DNA from: Alphaproteobacteria bacterium UBA1303
Lineage (GTDB): Bacteria > Pseudomonadota > Alphaproteobacteria > Micropepsales > Micropepsaceae
Direction of reading: 5' to 3'
NCBI GenBank assembly: GCA_002307315.1
Contig: DBTZ01000054.1
Coordinates: forward strand, 68,827 to 132,826
Length of the DNA stretch: 64,000 nt
In this document: positions 8,053 through 16,083 of the stretch, piece by piece
Numbering within the stretch: the stretch's first letter is position 1
Layout of the letters: each line of letters begins with the position of its first letter
The notes under the pieces: generated by a model
Told to the model about the DNA's origin: nothing
Databases searched by the model: none
The model's input: the letters and a program-made list of their open reading frames with translations, nothing else
Position numbers and translations under genes: made by a program

Positions 8053-9531
8053 TTATCGTGACAGGCTGCTCGGGGTGGCAAGATTGCCTTGCATCAGGAA
8101 TATGAGGATGTAGATGGGCGTTCCATTGCCTTCCTGAAGCGGGTAAATGGCAATACCATCCTGCATCGGGAACGGCGCGACGGTCTTGGGCGAGCTGTCG
8201 AGAACACAAAGAACGCCCACATGTTTGCCGGAGCCAATCGTGTAAGTGGCAGTCTGCCCGACATAACGCGCGCAATCCTTAATCGTGATGCGTTGGTCGT
8301 TCTCGACTTTGAGCTCGATGCGGATACCCTTGAACGACAGATCCGTGATACCGCCGGCAGCGCGGGGGTGTTCCTCCAGTTGTGAGCCAATCTTGGCATT
8401 CGCCCGCAGATGTGCTCGCAACGCCTTCTGATAGTCCTTTTCAGAGGTCGTCGTGGTGAAGATGTCGTCCTGGACGACTTGTCCAAGGTAATTGCCGACC
8501 GATTGTGCGATGGTCAGAAGGTCGGAAAGCTCATCTTGCGGAATGTAGGGCATCGCTCGCAAAGTATTGCGCGCCTGCATCAGCTTCTCATCAATCGGTG
8601 AATATCCGGTAATGGGGTCCTGCTGGATGTCTAACCCCTCCAAAGACAGTGTGCGCTGACCCGCCACCTCGACGGGCTGCTCCGTCCCCGCGGGAATGAA
8701 CCGCGCCGCATATTTGAACTCGTAGGGGCGGGCACCGAATTGCTGGGGCACCTTGAGAACGACGCGTCCTTTAGCCGACAGCTTAAAGGGACCGGCATTA
8801 CCCTTGGGTGCTTTAATTTCGAACGTCGGCAATTCGTAGGTGCCGGCCGGCTCAACCGTAACTGGCTCCAGCATCAGGTGCGTGGCATCTTCAGGCCACC
8901 GCGAAACCCGCACCTCGATATCCATGTCATGGGTTGCGCCCGGCTTCACGTAATGGATATCGCCCAAGGGGCGGCCGTCAATGGTGAACGTCACAAAGGC
9001 AACGGTAAGGTCGAGCGGCTTCTTCGACATTTCGATACGCTCGCTTCCCATTCGTTCGGCCAGGGTGCGGCCATCAGGCTTGGGACGCGCATACATGCCG
9101 ACCGGGATGGGAATACCGGCCAGCGTTTTCGCTATGGTCGAAACGTCATGAACAGAGCTGGTGTCACGAATAGTTTCCGCCACTCCCTTCATCTGGGCGA
9201 GGTCAGGAGCCGAGCCGAAGGTAGTAAGCCAGTCCACGGCCCTAGTTTGGGCTGCCGCCAGAAAGCGTTGTGCATCTGAAGTTGCAGTTCGAATCGCAGC
9301 GCGCCAATCATAAAGCAGCCCAATAAGGTGAGTGAGCTCCGCAAATGCGGCATAGATGGATGCGCTGGCTGCCACGCCAAAGCTATCGGCCGCAGCGCGC
9401 AATTTCTCAGCCGCCGTTTTCAGACGGTCACCATCGGCGTTTGTGTCATCGGCACGCAACGCAAGAAGCGCCTCAATCCGTGCCGAATAACCTTCCGAGT
9501 GGACGATCCTTTGGTCTGTTCTCTTCGTCAT
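8053..9531 (-). CDS. PD-(D/E)XK nuclease-domain protein of unknown two-gene module
   Basis: 492 residues. Residues 1-160 are helical; the middle (about 165-290) is beta-rich, with immunoglobulin-like alternation (LDLTVAFVTFTIDGRPLGDI, YELPTFEIKAPKG). The C-terminus has a PD-(D/E)XK signature: D397 in GITDLSF, E406 and K408 in RIELK, then Q426 and Y430 in GQTATYT, the QxxxY motif known from Cas4/RecB-like nucleases, and a hydrophobic strand HVGVLCVLD. Its ATG lies 59 bp inside the upstream gene, implying coupled expression with the 9473-12037 protein. In the same frame the sequence stays open for 50 codons past the TAA, to a TGA at 7900. I recognise no named family; nuclease activity is inferred from the motif. 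Confidence 0.68.
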   Translation of the reverse strand: MTKRTDQRIVHSEGYSARIEALLALRADDTNADGDRLKTAAEKLRAAADSFGVAASASIYAAFAELTHLIGLLYDWRAAIRTATSDAQRFLAAAQTRAVDWLTTFGSAPDLAQMKGVAETIRDTSSVHDVSTIAKTLAGIPIPVGMYARPKPDGRTLAERMGSERIEMSKKPLDLTVAFVTFTIDGRPLGDIHYVKPGATHDMDIEVRVSRWPEDATHLMLEPVTVEPAGTYELPTFEIKAPKGNAGPFKLSAKGRVVLKVPQQFGARPYEFKYAARFIPAGTEQPVEVAGQRTLSLEGLDIQQDPITGYSPIDEKLMQARNTLRAMPYIPQDELSDLLTIAQSVGNYLGQVVQDDIFTTTTSEKDYQKALRAHLRANAKIGSQLEEHPRAAGGITDLSFKGIRIELKVENDQRITIKDCARYVGQTATYTIGSGKHVGVLCVLDSSPKTVAPFPMQDGIAIYPLQEGNGTPIYILIFLMQGNLATPSSLSR

Positions 9532-12037
9532 ACTTTTGTTGTTCTGCTAAATTGTCCGACCATTCTTTCGCGAGGACGGTAAGCGCGGCAGAATCGTTCA
9601 TCGCGACTGTCGCTTCAACATCGCACGAAATGCGATACCGCTGGACCAGCAGCCGCCTTGATTTGTAGTGCATATTGTCTGGATAGCTTTCCAGAATTTC
9701 TGTCAGCATTGCTGATGCATCGGACCAGGCGCCACAGGCCGTCAACGTCTCGATAATCGTGTGTACCTCATAGAGTCGATGGTGCGCGACGTGAACACCG
9801 GCTTTGGCAAGTTCTGCGGCATAGGTTTTCAGGTCTGTTGGCGGACGCCGGTCAAGCTGGTTCAAGAGTGCTTCGATGTCGTATTCGGAAGTTGCCGAGT
9901 TCAGAAGTTTCAGGAAAAGTTTTATGTAGTTGGGATTCTGCGAGAAGATCGGGAGGCCGTACCGTGTTTTTCGCAGAATGACCTCGGGCTCGACAGTCAT
10001 CAGTATGTCGAGCAGGATGTCACCTAGCTTGCCGGCCAATCTGGCTTCGTCCACGTAGCGATGCGCAAAGATTTCAACGGCGGTGACTAGGAATGCGTCG
10101 TCGTCTCTCGCCTTTGCGTAGTAAAGGATGATATCAGAGAGGGCCTTTTTGGCTTGCGGTTTGACTTCGTCAGGGAGGGAGAAGCGCTCAAGGGCGCGCA
10201 CCGCGGCGCGATGAACGACCACAAACGGGTCAGTCATTAAGGCAACGAATGCCTCAAAGACGAGGCCCGGTGTGTTCTCCAACGCCTGACGGGACAGTTC
10301 GCCGAGAGCGGTCGCCGCGTAGGAGCGTAACAATTGCGATGGACCTACCATCGCAGAATAATAATAGGGCAAGCACAGCTTCAGGCCTTCGGCGTTCTCA
10401 GCGAAATCCGAGAATTGTCCGATGATCGGACTTTTTAGCTCGGTATTCTCTTCCGGCAGGCCTGCGTAGAACGACAGAACCTTCTCAATCGCGTCTGCAC
10501 CGGCTCCGCTTGCCGCCTGACAAGCCCACCGAATATATGTTTGTGCCGGGGCCTCTAGACGCTGTTTGATTCCCATGCGTTTATAGAATGCGCTCGGATC
10601 TTTTGGGTCTTGCGGCTTCGCTAGCTCGACTTTGAGCTTGTCTAGAATGATTGCTGCAGTGCCGAGGAGAAAGTCGATCTCCTCCACGATGAGCGGTGCA
10701 AGGTCGCCCACGTCCATATGGATGGAGTCCATGGCGACATCGAAGCGGTCATCATCGATATCTGTTCCGTATTGGCTCGTTGCAGTGATAAGCCGCTTGA
10801 ACGCGATGCGCTCGGCCTCGCCTATGGTCTTGCGACCGCCGTCGAAATGGTTTCGGTACAGGACATCGCTATATAGCCTATGGAGTGCATTGATTCCCTC
10901 AGCCGACGCACCGGCGAGATATTGCTGAATAGATATATCAACCACCTTCGGCGCCGCATAGAACGCTTTGACAAGGACCTTGCGGATATCACTCAGCGCA
11001 TCACGCACACCATCGTCATCGCCTTTGACCAGCCATTTCGCACGCGCGAGTTTTGCTAGCAAGTCGTCCGTCATGAAGCCGGTAAGAGATGGGTCGTGCT
11101 CGACGAGAACCAAGAGCCCGCGAGCCGCCAAGCCCACGCTGTAGGCTTCGCTGGAACCAATGATCCGGCTTAGGGCCTCGCGAACGGCCTTCGAGTGATA
11201 CCTGTAAATTTGCAGCAATGGGGCGGGGAATGTCTGCCGGTCGTGCATGAATGGCCCATGACTCACGGTCGCCAAACTAACAAGGCGGCCGACTGCAGGG
11301 CCGACAAACTCATCAGAGGCCGCAGCCGCATTCGCCTCGATGATGGGCAGCGTGGCTTCAGTTGAACCGTAATGTGAGGCAAGAGCAGCATTCACCAGCT
11401 TCGTTGGGTCGATGCCAGGAAGCCTGGCAAGTATTTGCAGCGATGTATCGGATAGATTGATCCTATTTTCGGATATGGTCGCAAATAGGTATTCGACCAG
11501 CGGCGGTGGGAAGGTCTCTGGAGCCATTTCCGCGACTTTGATAATGGTCGCGGAAGCTACAGCATCGCGCTCACGATCGAGACTTGCCAGCAGGTCGAGG
11601 TTTGATGCTGCAACAGCATCTAGCTGAGCCCGGACTTGTGCTCTAGCTGCATCGCGCTTCGCAAGGTCGTCGGCTACTTCCAGCTCAATACGATCCTGCT
11701 CAAGCTTGCGAATGCGCCGACGCTCTTCGCGCTCGGCCACCAGCTTTGTGAGATTGGGCAGCCGGACTGGCTGCCTGTGAGTGCAATTCACACAATTGTC
11801 GTCATAGAAGACGAGGGCCGAGTTTTCCAGGTCCCAGGCTTGCATACCGCCAGCGGGTGCATGGGCGCATTCGAGCCCCATATGACCGATTGGCACGCCG
11901 TACATCTGCTCGATCATTCCGCCGCCGCCAAAGCGCTTGATACGGGCGTGCGCGCACCAGTTAAAAACGAGCTCCGCCGTGCGCTGATTCTTCTCGCCGG
12001 CCTCTACCGCTTGCTTGATGCTGTCGTCTGAAATCAT
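9473..12037 (-). CDS. Large alpha-helical-repeat protein, partner of the nuclease protein
   Basis: 854 residues from the ATG at 12037; the frame is open a little further upstream but MISDDSIKQ looks like the natural start. The N-terminal ~100 residues hold conserved-looking Cys/His positions (WCAHARI, LECAHAP, DDNCVNCTHRQP), a possible zinc site. A charged coiled coil follows (about 95-150, AEREERRRIRKLEQDRIELE). The rest is long alpha-helical repeats like HEAT/ARM (SYAATALGELSRQALEN; VVHRAAVRALERF; LVTAVEIFAHRYV). No P-loop, TIR or HEPN motif is seen. The gene overlaps the PD-(D/E)XK gene, so the pair is likely an operon; a sensor or scaffold role is my guess. Surroundings are prophage and restriction-modification genes, hence a defence context. 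Confidence 0.68.
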   Translation of the reverse strand: MISDDSIKQAVEAGEKNQRTAELVFNWCAHARIKRFGGGGMIEQMYGVPIGHMGLECAHAPAGGMQAWDLENSALVFYDDNCVNCTHRQPVRLPNLTKLVAEREERRRIRKLEQDRIELEVADDLAKRDAARAQVRAQLDAVAASNLDLLASLDRERDAVASATIIKVAEMAPETFPPPLVEYLFATISENRINLSDTSLQILARLPGIDPTKLVNAALASHYGSTEATLPIIEANAAAASDEFVGPAVGRLVSLATVSHGPFMHDRQTFPAPLLQIYRYHSKAVREALSRIIGSSEAYSVGLAARGLLVLVEHDPSLTGFMTDDLLAKLARAKWLVKGDDDGVRDALSDIRKVLVKAFYAAPKVVDISIQQYLAGASAEGINALHRLYSDVLYRNHFDGGRKTIGEAERIAFKRLITATSQYGTDIDDDRFDVAMDSIHMDVGDLAPLIVEEIDFLLGTAAIILDKLKVELAKPQDPKDPSAFYKRMGIKQRLEAPAQTYIRWACQAASGAGADAIEKVLSFYAGLPEENTELKSPIIGQFSDFAENAEGLKLCLPYYYSAMVGPSQLLRSYAATALGELSRQALENTPGLVFEAFVALMTDPFVVVHRAAVRALERFSLPDEVKPQAKKALSDIILYYAKARDDDAFLVTAVEIFAHRYVDEARLAGKLGDILLDILMTVEPEVILRKTRYGLPIFSQNPNYIKLFLKLLNSATSEYDIEALLNQLDRRPPTDLKTYAAELAKAGVHVAHHRLYEVHTIIETLTACGAWSDASAMLTEILESYPDNMHYKSRRLLVQRYRISCDVEATVAMNDSAALTVLAKEWSDNLAEQQKYDEENRPKDRPLGRLFGTD

Positions 12038-12331
12038 CCATAATCTTTGGCATAAGCGGAGGCAGAAGCAATGATTTTGCCGTAAGGGGTTGTTCCCCCA
12101 TAAGTTCAATCGCTTAGAATTAGCGGATGGGTCTGCAATGCGAGCTATCGGGAGGGGCCGACGGTTGTGACCTCCGGTTTCTTGGGCTGGTTCGCTAACA
12201 AGGGTGACTGTTCCGCGTTCGGCTGACCTCGGCGATCCGCGTGCGCTTGCCGCATTCCGGACAAGTGTCGCCCGCGTGGTAGCGCCGAAATCCGATTATG
12301 CCTCATCCCTTTCGCTCACCGCCGCCCGGCT

Positions 12332-12577
12332 TCAGATTCCGGCCCCGTCCTCCAACCCATCACTGCGCATTTCGAGACGCTCGGCAACGGCCAGCGCCTG
12401 TTCGATCAGGACGGCCGCGGCCCAATAGGTGTTCTGTAACGTATCGGGCAACGCGCCTTCACCGGCATTCAAGGCGGCGATCAGTACGCCGTCTGCTTGA
12501 TAGAGATACGATCTCATCTGCGCGAGATCGGCGCGCTCTACTGCAAGCATGCCACCTCCCACCATCACGCCGCTCAC
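12332..12577 (-). CDS. Small hypothetical protein, repeated in the window
   Basis: 81 residues (GTG start at 12577), rich in Ala/Leu with ADLAQMRSYLYQADGVLIAALN and a C-terminal helix EQALAVAERLEMR. The start overlaps the stop of the 68-residue ORF upstream (GTGA). A diverged second copy lies in the repeat at 14296-14724, where the frame is broken by fusion to integrase DNA. No domain recognised; the context is a phage integration scar. Just downstream (12210-12300, minus strand) is an out-of-frame open stretch with CPECGK, possibly a frameshifted zinc-ribbon remnant without a start codon. Confidence 0.5.
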   Translation of the reverse strand: MSGVMVGGGMLAVERADLAQMRSYLYQADGVLIAALNAGEGALPDTLQNTYWAAAVLIEQALAVAERLEMRSDGLEDGAGI

Positions 12578-12882
12578 GGCCCCATCGAATGTCCCGCGGG
12601 TGCCGGGAGCTGAAAACCTGGTGTGAGAGTCCAGGCGCGCTTCTTTCCGTCTGCGGCTTGCGCCGTAGAGGGTCCTTTATCCGCGCTTCCGACAGGCGGG
12701 GTTACCGCGTCGGTGTGGCGCTCATGACAGGTGTTTTCGGTTCCAAGGGAATAAAACACCGGGGCACAACTTTTGGTCAAGTCAGGCGGAGTGTTCGTGT
12801 AAACGGAGTGTTATGCGCGGCGCGACGATTTTGAACAAATTTCGCCTATGGCGTGGCGGTCAGATCGGTGCTCCGCATCCAG
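12456..12882. repeat. Copy A of a ~430 bp diverged direct repeat
   Basis: Closely similar to 14296-14724 over its whole length, including the 81-residue ORF start, the coupled small ORF, the segment around 12721-12850 and the last 37 bases of the downstream secreted-protein gene. The copies differ at scattered sites and small indels, so the duplication is old. Copy A is the longer, apparently intact context. Confidence 0.85.
12574..12780 (-). CDS. Small Pro/Ala-rich ORF coupled to the 81-residue protein
   Basis: 68 residues, beginning at the ATG-type start at 12780 and overlapping the next ORF by 4 bp. It ends RAWTLTPGFQLPAPAGHS, and the same ending (RAWTLTPGF) can be read, frame-disrupted, in the second copy near 14440-14490. 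Conservation of this short peptide end between two diverged copies suggests it, or the RNA, matters. It brings to mind short Ash/Icd-like leader ORFs of P4-type phages, but I cannot show homology. It may equally be a non-coding RNA region. Confidence 0.35.
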   Translation of the reverse strand: MTKSCAPVFYSLGTENTCHERHTDAVTPPVGSADKGPSTAQAADGKKRAWTLTPGFQLPAPAGHSMGP

Positions 12883-13454
12883 ACCGTTTGCCCCTGGGGG
12901 TGGCCCTGCAGACGTACTTGCCAGGTGCCCGGCTCGGCAACCGCAGGCGCGATGCGCAGCGCCGCAACGCCCGCAGGCAGCGTCACGCATCCGGTCTGTC
13001 GCAGCCAAGTTTTGTCGCCCGCGGCGACGGCTTGAGACGCTTCCGCGATCCGGAAGGGCGTGCCGCAGGCGATCGCGCCTTCCGCCGTCACATAGTCGCG
13101 CTTGAGCGGATCGTGATAGGGCGATAGACCGATGTCATTGGCATAGACGAAAAACGGATGCCGATCACCGGTGGTGATGCGCGCGAAGTAGAAATCGCGG
13201 CGGCGGCCGTCCCACGACACGACCGTGTTGGACGAAAGCCAAACACATCCGCGCGCCACAAAATCCTTGGCATGCAAGTTTGGTGTGGCACGCCATAAGG
13301 CGGGGACTTTCTCCAGGTCTATAACTCGCCGGCACGCAGGCGCACCGGCCTGAACATAATAGAGGCTCGGTGAAGGGGCCGCGAAGACCGGGCAGGGTGA
13401 TGCGGTGAATCCCAACAGAAGCGCCGCGGTGATAGCGATGCCGGTCCTGGACAT
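12846..13454 (-). CDS. Secreted hypothetical protein (intact copy)
   Basis: About 202 residues from the ATG at 13454; an ATG two codons earlier (13460) has its purine tract too close. A Sec signal peptide (residues 1-27, ITAALLLGFTASPCPVFAA) precedes a mature domain with Cys in GAPACRRV, GCVWL, AIACGTPF and QTGCVTL, consistent with two disulphides in the periplasm. The N-terminal part (SPSLYYVQAGAPAC) may be an IalB- or SH3-like fold, but I cannot assign it. A truncated copy with a stop codon lies at 15449-16012, and a third 3'-end fragment at 14688-14724. Likely a prophage moron or host gene trapped at an integration site. Confidence 0.68.
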   Translation of the reverse strand: MSRTGIAITAALLLGFTASPCPVFAAPSPSLYYVQAGAPACRRVIDLEKVPALWRATPNLHAKDFVARGCVWLSSNTVVSWDGRRRDFYFARITTGDRHPFFVYANDIGLSPYHDPLKRDYVTAEGAIACGTPFRIAEASQAVAAGDKTWLRQTGCVTLPAGVAALRIAPAVAEPGTWQVRLQGHPQGQTVWMRSTDLTATP

Positions 13455-13666
13455 GCCCATCCCCCCGATGCGACGCGTGATTCTATCACGGAGCCATGTC
13501 GAGGTCCGGCGCTGGGGCATTCCTCGATCACGCGGTCGGATAGGCGTAACGGCGAGAGGGGGCTAAACTATGCCAGCCAAGCGGCGGTGGTTCGATTCCA
13601 GACCCTTCGCTACACCGTATTTACACCGCTTCGTACGTAAACACAGTAATTTCAATATGTTGATAG

Positions 13667-13683
13667 TCCGCCCCTGGGCACCA
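13667..13683 (+). other. tRNA 3'-end-like sequence beside truncated integrase (possible att core)
   Basis: TCCGCCCCTGGGCACCA reads as the 3' strand of a T-stem, an acceptor strand and CCA of a GCCCAGG-type tRNA. The DNA to its left does not fold as a tRNA body. It is 24 bp from the end of the integrase remnant, the usual place of an attachment site. The 13-mer CCCTGGGCACCAT recurs at 16930-16942, next to the portal remnant. Confidence 0.45.
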
Positions 13684-13706
13684 TCCCGTTTCTAAGGGAT
13701 TGTTTT

Positions 13707-14303
13707 TCAAGACTTTTTTCTCCTATTTGTCCCACCGGACGCCACCACCGGGAAAAGGTGGGACAATCTGTTGCCGTTCTGTCCGGCCAGCATGGGCGCG
13801 GCTTCTGCTTCAAGCTTCGTGCGGCTCGCCTTGCGGGTGTAGAGCGCCGACTGTTTCGTGCTCGCCCATCCGAACAGCGCCATGATTTGATGTTCGCTCG
13901 CACCGGCTTCGGCGCACCGTTGGGCACCCAGCTTGCGAAGGCCGTGTGCCGACAGATCGGCCGCGACACCGGCTTCCCGGCACCGGCGTTTGAACCAATT
14001 GCCAAACGCCTTAACCGAGTGCGGACGCCCGAAGGCGGTCACGAGGTAAACGAGGTGCCCAGTGGGGGTGGCGTCAATGCTACAGCGTAGCGGTTCCAAG
14101 ATCGGCAATTCGTGCGTCTTGACAATCTTCGCGCGGCCCTTGGTTTCACTGAAAATCAGCTTGCCGTCTCGTTCCATCTGCGGCCCCAGCTTCACCACGT
14201 CGCTTCTACGGACGCCGGTGTAGAGCATGAGGTCGAGCGCCAATCGGGCCTTTGTGCCGACAGGGTGGCGCTTCTCAAATTTCGCAACGTCTTGCCCTCA
14301 CAA
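13707..14303 (-). pseudogene. Tyrosine-recombinase integrase, 5'-truncated
   Basis: C-terminal half of a site-specific integrase. Reading from the junction: KFEKRHPVGTKARLALDLMLYTGVRRSDVVKLG (first catalytic Arg), then LSAHGLRKLGAQRCAEAG (HxxR) and FGWASTKQSALYTRKA (catalytic Tyr). The frame enters directly from the repeated unit at about 14303, where the N-terminal arm-binding and core-binding domains are missing, and there is no plausible start codon for an active enzyme. The truncation point coincides with the end of repeat copy B, so a recombination between repeats probably removed the 5' half. It once mobilised the prophage to the left or the small element to the right. Confidence 0.85.
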
Positions 14304-14724
14304 GCCTTCAGGGCGGCGATCAACACGCCGTCTGCCTGATAGAGATACGATCTCATCTGCGCGAGATCGGCGCGCTCCACTACAAGCATGCCACCTCCCA
14401 CCATCACGCCGCTCACGGCCCTGTAGGATGTCCCGCTGGTGCCGCGAGCAGAAAACCTGGTGTGAGAGTCCAGGCGCGCATCTCTACGTCCGCGGCTCGC
14501 GCCGCAGAGGCTCTTGTATCCGCGCGCTTGCGACATGGCGGGGTTCACCGCGTCGGCGTGGCGCTCATGACAGGCATTTTCGGCTCCAAGGGATTAAACA
14601 CCGGGGCACAACTTTTGGTCAATGGAGGCGTGTTGTTCGTGTAAACGGAGAATTATGCGCGCAGCGACGATTTGGAACAAATTTCGCCTATGGCGTGGCG
14701 GTCAGATCGGTGCTCCGCATCCAG
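14296..14724. repeat. Copy B of the ~430 bp direct repeat
   Basis: Matches 12456-12882. Its left end is fused to the truncated integrase gene, and its right end stops in the last 37 bases of the secreted-protein gene, after which unrelated DNA begins (TTTGTGCCTCGG). The coupled small ORFs are frame-disrupted here. The abrupt ends mark recombination junctions. Confidence 0.85.
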
Positions 14725-14788
14725 TTTGTGCCTCGGCAAAGCGCATCAGACAGGGGCGGGCGGGCCCCCTCCTTCCCATGCCCCTAGA

Positions 14789-14822
14789 AACAAACCTACA
14801 TTTGTGCGAATGTGGGTTTGTT
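14789..14822. promoter_or_regulatory. Palindromic operator upstream of toxin-antitoxin operon
   Basis: Inverted repeat AACAAACCTACATT / AATGTGGGTTTGTT, 14-bp arms with one mismatch and a 6-base spacer, ending 18 bp before the antitoxin ATG. CopG/ParD antitoxins bind such palindromes as dimers to repress their own operon, so this is very probably the autoregulatory site. Confidence 0.72.
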
Positions 14823-14840
14823 CGAGTTTGCGAGGTATCT

Positions 14841-15095
14841 ATGAGCCGTCTCACCATCGATATAACCGATCAGCAGCACCAGAGCCTGAAAGCCTTGGCT
14901 GCGCTGCAGGGTAAGACAATCAAGCAATATGCCATCGAGCGCCTTTTCGACGCCCATTCGGACGGTGATCAGGCATGGCAGGAGTTGAAGGCGCTGCTGG
15001 GGGAGCGGATCGCCGAGGGTCTCAGCGGCAAGGTCTCCACCAAAAGCATCGAGGCCATCGTGGACGAGGAACTGGGCGGAGATAACCGCGCTTGA
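14841..15095 (+). CDS. CopG/ParD-type antitoxin
   Basis: 84 residues. The N-terminus (MSRLTIDITDQQHQSLKALAALQGKTIKQYAIERLF) is a ribbon-helix-helix DNA-binding domain; the C-terminal part (LKALLGERIAEGLSGKVSTKSIEAIVDEE) is the partly disordered toxin-binding segment typical of ParD/stability-type antitoxins. The start ATG has GAGG upstream and a palindromic operator lies just before it. The stop overlaps the toxin start, as usual for these pairs. It neutralises the ParE-like toxin and represses the operon. Confidence 0.88.
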   Translation: MSRLTIDITDQQHQSLKALAALQGKTIKQYAIERLFDAHSDGDQAWQELKALLGERIAEGLSGKVSTKSIEAIVDEELGGDNRA

Positions 15096-15403
15096 CCACC
15101 GACTATATTTTGACGGCGGCGGCGGAAGCCGACTTACGGGAAATCATTCGTTACACGCGCAAACAATGGGGCGATGCGCAGGTGCGCAGCTATATCGCCA
15201 AGCTGGAAGGCGGCATTGCACGCCTTGCGGCGGGAGAGGGTGTGTTCAAAGACATGACCGCGCTCTATCCCGCGCTGCGCATGGTCCGTTGCGAGCATCA
15301 CTATATCTTTTGCCTGCCGCGTGACGACGCGCCTTCGCTGGTCGTCGCAATTTTCCACGAACGCATGGATTTGATGCTGCGGCTGGCGGACAGGCTGAGC
15401 TAG
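15092..15403 (+). CDS. RelE/ParE-family toxin
   Basis: 103 residues with a TTG start overlapping the antitoxin stop (TTGA). The fold pattern YILTAAAEADLREIIRYTRKQWG, then YIAKLEGGIARLA, LRMVRCEHHYIFCL and the C-terminal VVAIFHERMDLM is that of ParE/RelE toxins. ParE members poison DNA gyrase and RelE members cut mRNA; the N-terminal helices and the lack of obvious RelE catalytic residues favour ParE. Together with the antitoxin it would stabilise this integration-scar region. Confidence 0.88.
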   Translation: MTTDYILTAAAEADLREIIRYTRKQWGDAQVRSYIAKLEGGIARLAAGEGVFKDMTALYPALRMVRCEHHYIFCLPRDDAPSLVVAIFHERMDLMLRLADRLS

Positions 15404-15448
15404 GCAGCACCCCATCGCTCAGCTTCCTGCGGGCGCGCCCTTGCTCGC

Positions 15449-16012
15449 CTATGGCGTGGCGGTCAGATCGGTGCTCCGCATCCAGACGGTTTGCCCTTTG
15501 ACGTGATCGCGCAGGCGAACCTGCCAGATACCGGGCTCGGCAAGAGGTGGCGAGATACGCAGGGCCGTAACACCGGCCGGCAGTGTCACGCATCCGGTCT
15601 GATGCAGCTAAGTCTTGTCGCCCGCGGCGACGGCTTGCGCAGCTTCGCCAAGCGGGAAGGGCGTGCCGCAGGCGATTGCGCCTTCGAGAGTTACATAGTC
15701 CCGCCGCAACGGATCTTGCCACGGCGAGCGCCCCAGGTCGTTCCGGTAGACGACGAGCGTTCGATGGTCGGCCGTCTCGATCCGGGCGAAGAAGAGTTCG
15801 ATCCGCGTGCCCGACCAGGTCACCCGCGTGTTCGGCGCCAGCCAGACGCACTTGATCTTGGCAAAATCGCCGGCATGGGCTGCTGGCGTGGCGCGCCAGA
15901 GGGCAGGGAGTTTCTCCAGGTCCTTGACGTGCTGGCACGCCGGCGCGCCGGCCTGAACATAATAGAGGCTCGGTGATGGGGCCGCGAAGACCGGGCAGGG
16001 CGACGCCGTCAA
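15449..16012 (-). pseudogene. Second copy of the secreted protein: signal peptide lost, nonsense mutation
   Basis: Homologous to the 12846-13454 gene along ~565 bp. The frame reads from TASPCPVFAAPSPSLYYVQAGAPAC to AVAAGDKT, then a TAG at 15608 stands where the intact copy has TGG (Trp); after it the same frame continues as LHQTGCVTLPAG and ends TDLTATP. The 5' end is also cut: homology stops at about 16017, within the signal peptide. Two independent lesions show the copy is dead. Divergence from the intact copy is large enough that the duplication is not recent. Confidence 0.82.
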
Positions 16013-16083
16013 CCCATCGCCAATTTGGCCACGATATCGCCATGGAAACTAAATTCCGGGGCAAGCACAGGGAGTCTTTGAGA

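Noticed and set aside
7892..8275. 127-codon minus-strand frame downstream of the methyltransferase
   Set aside because: It overlaps the nuclease gene in another frame and has no protein-like pattern; the real signal there is the in-frame tail after the nuclease stop.
13585..13612. GGTTCGATTCC within GGTGGTTCGATTCCAGACCC, resembling a tRNA T-arm
   Set aside because: The stem bases do not pair beyond three positions and no anticodon or D arm is found on the left, so it is not called a tRNA gene.
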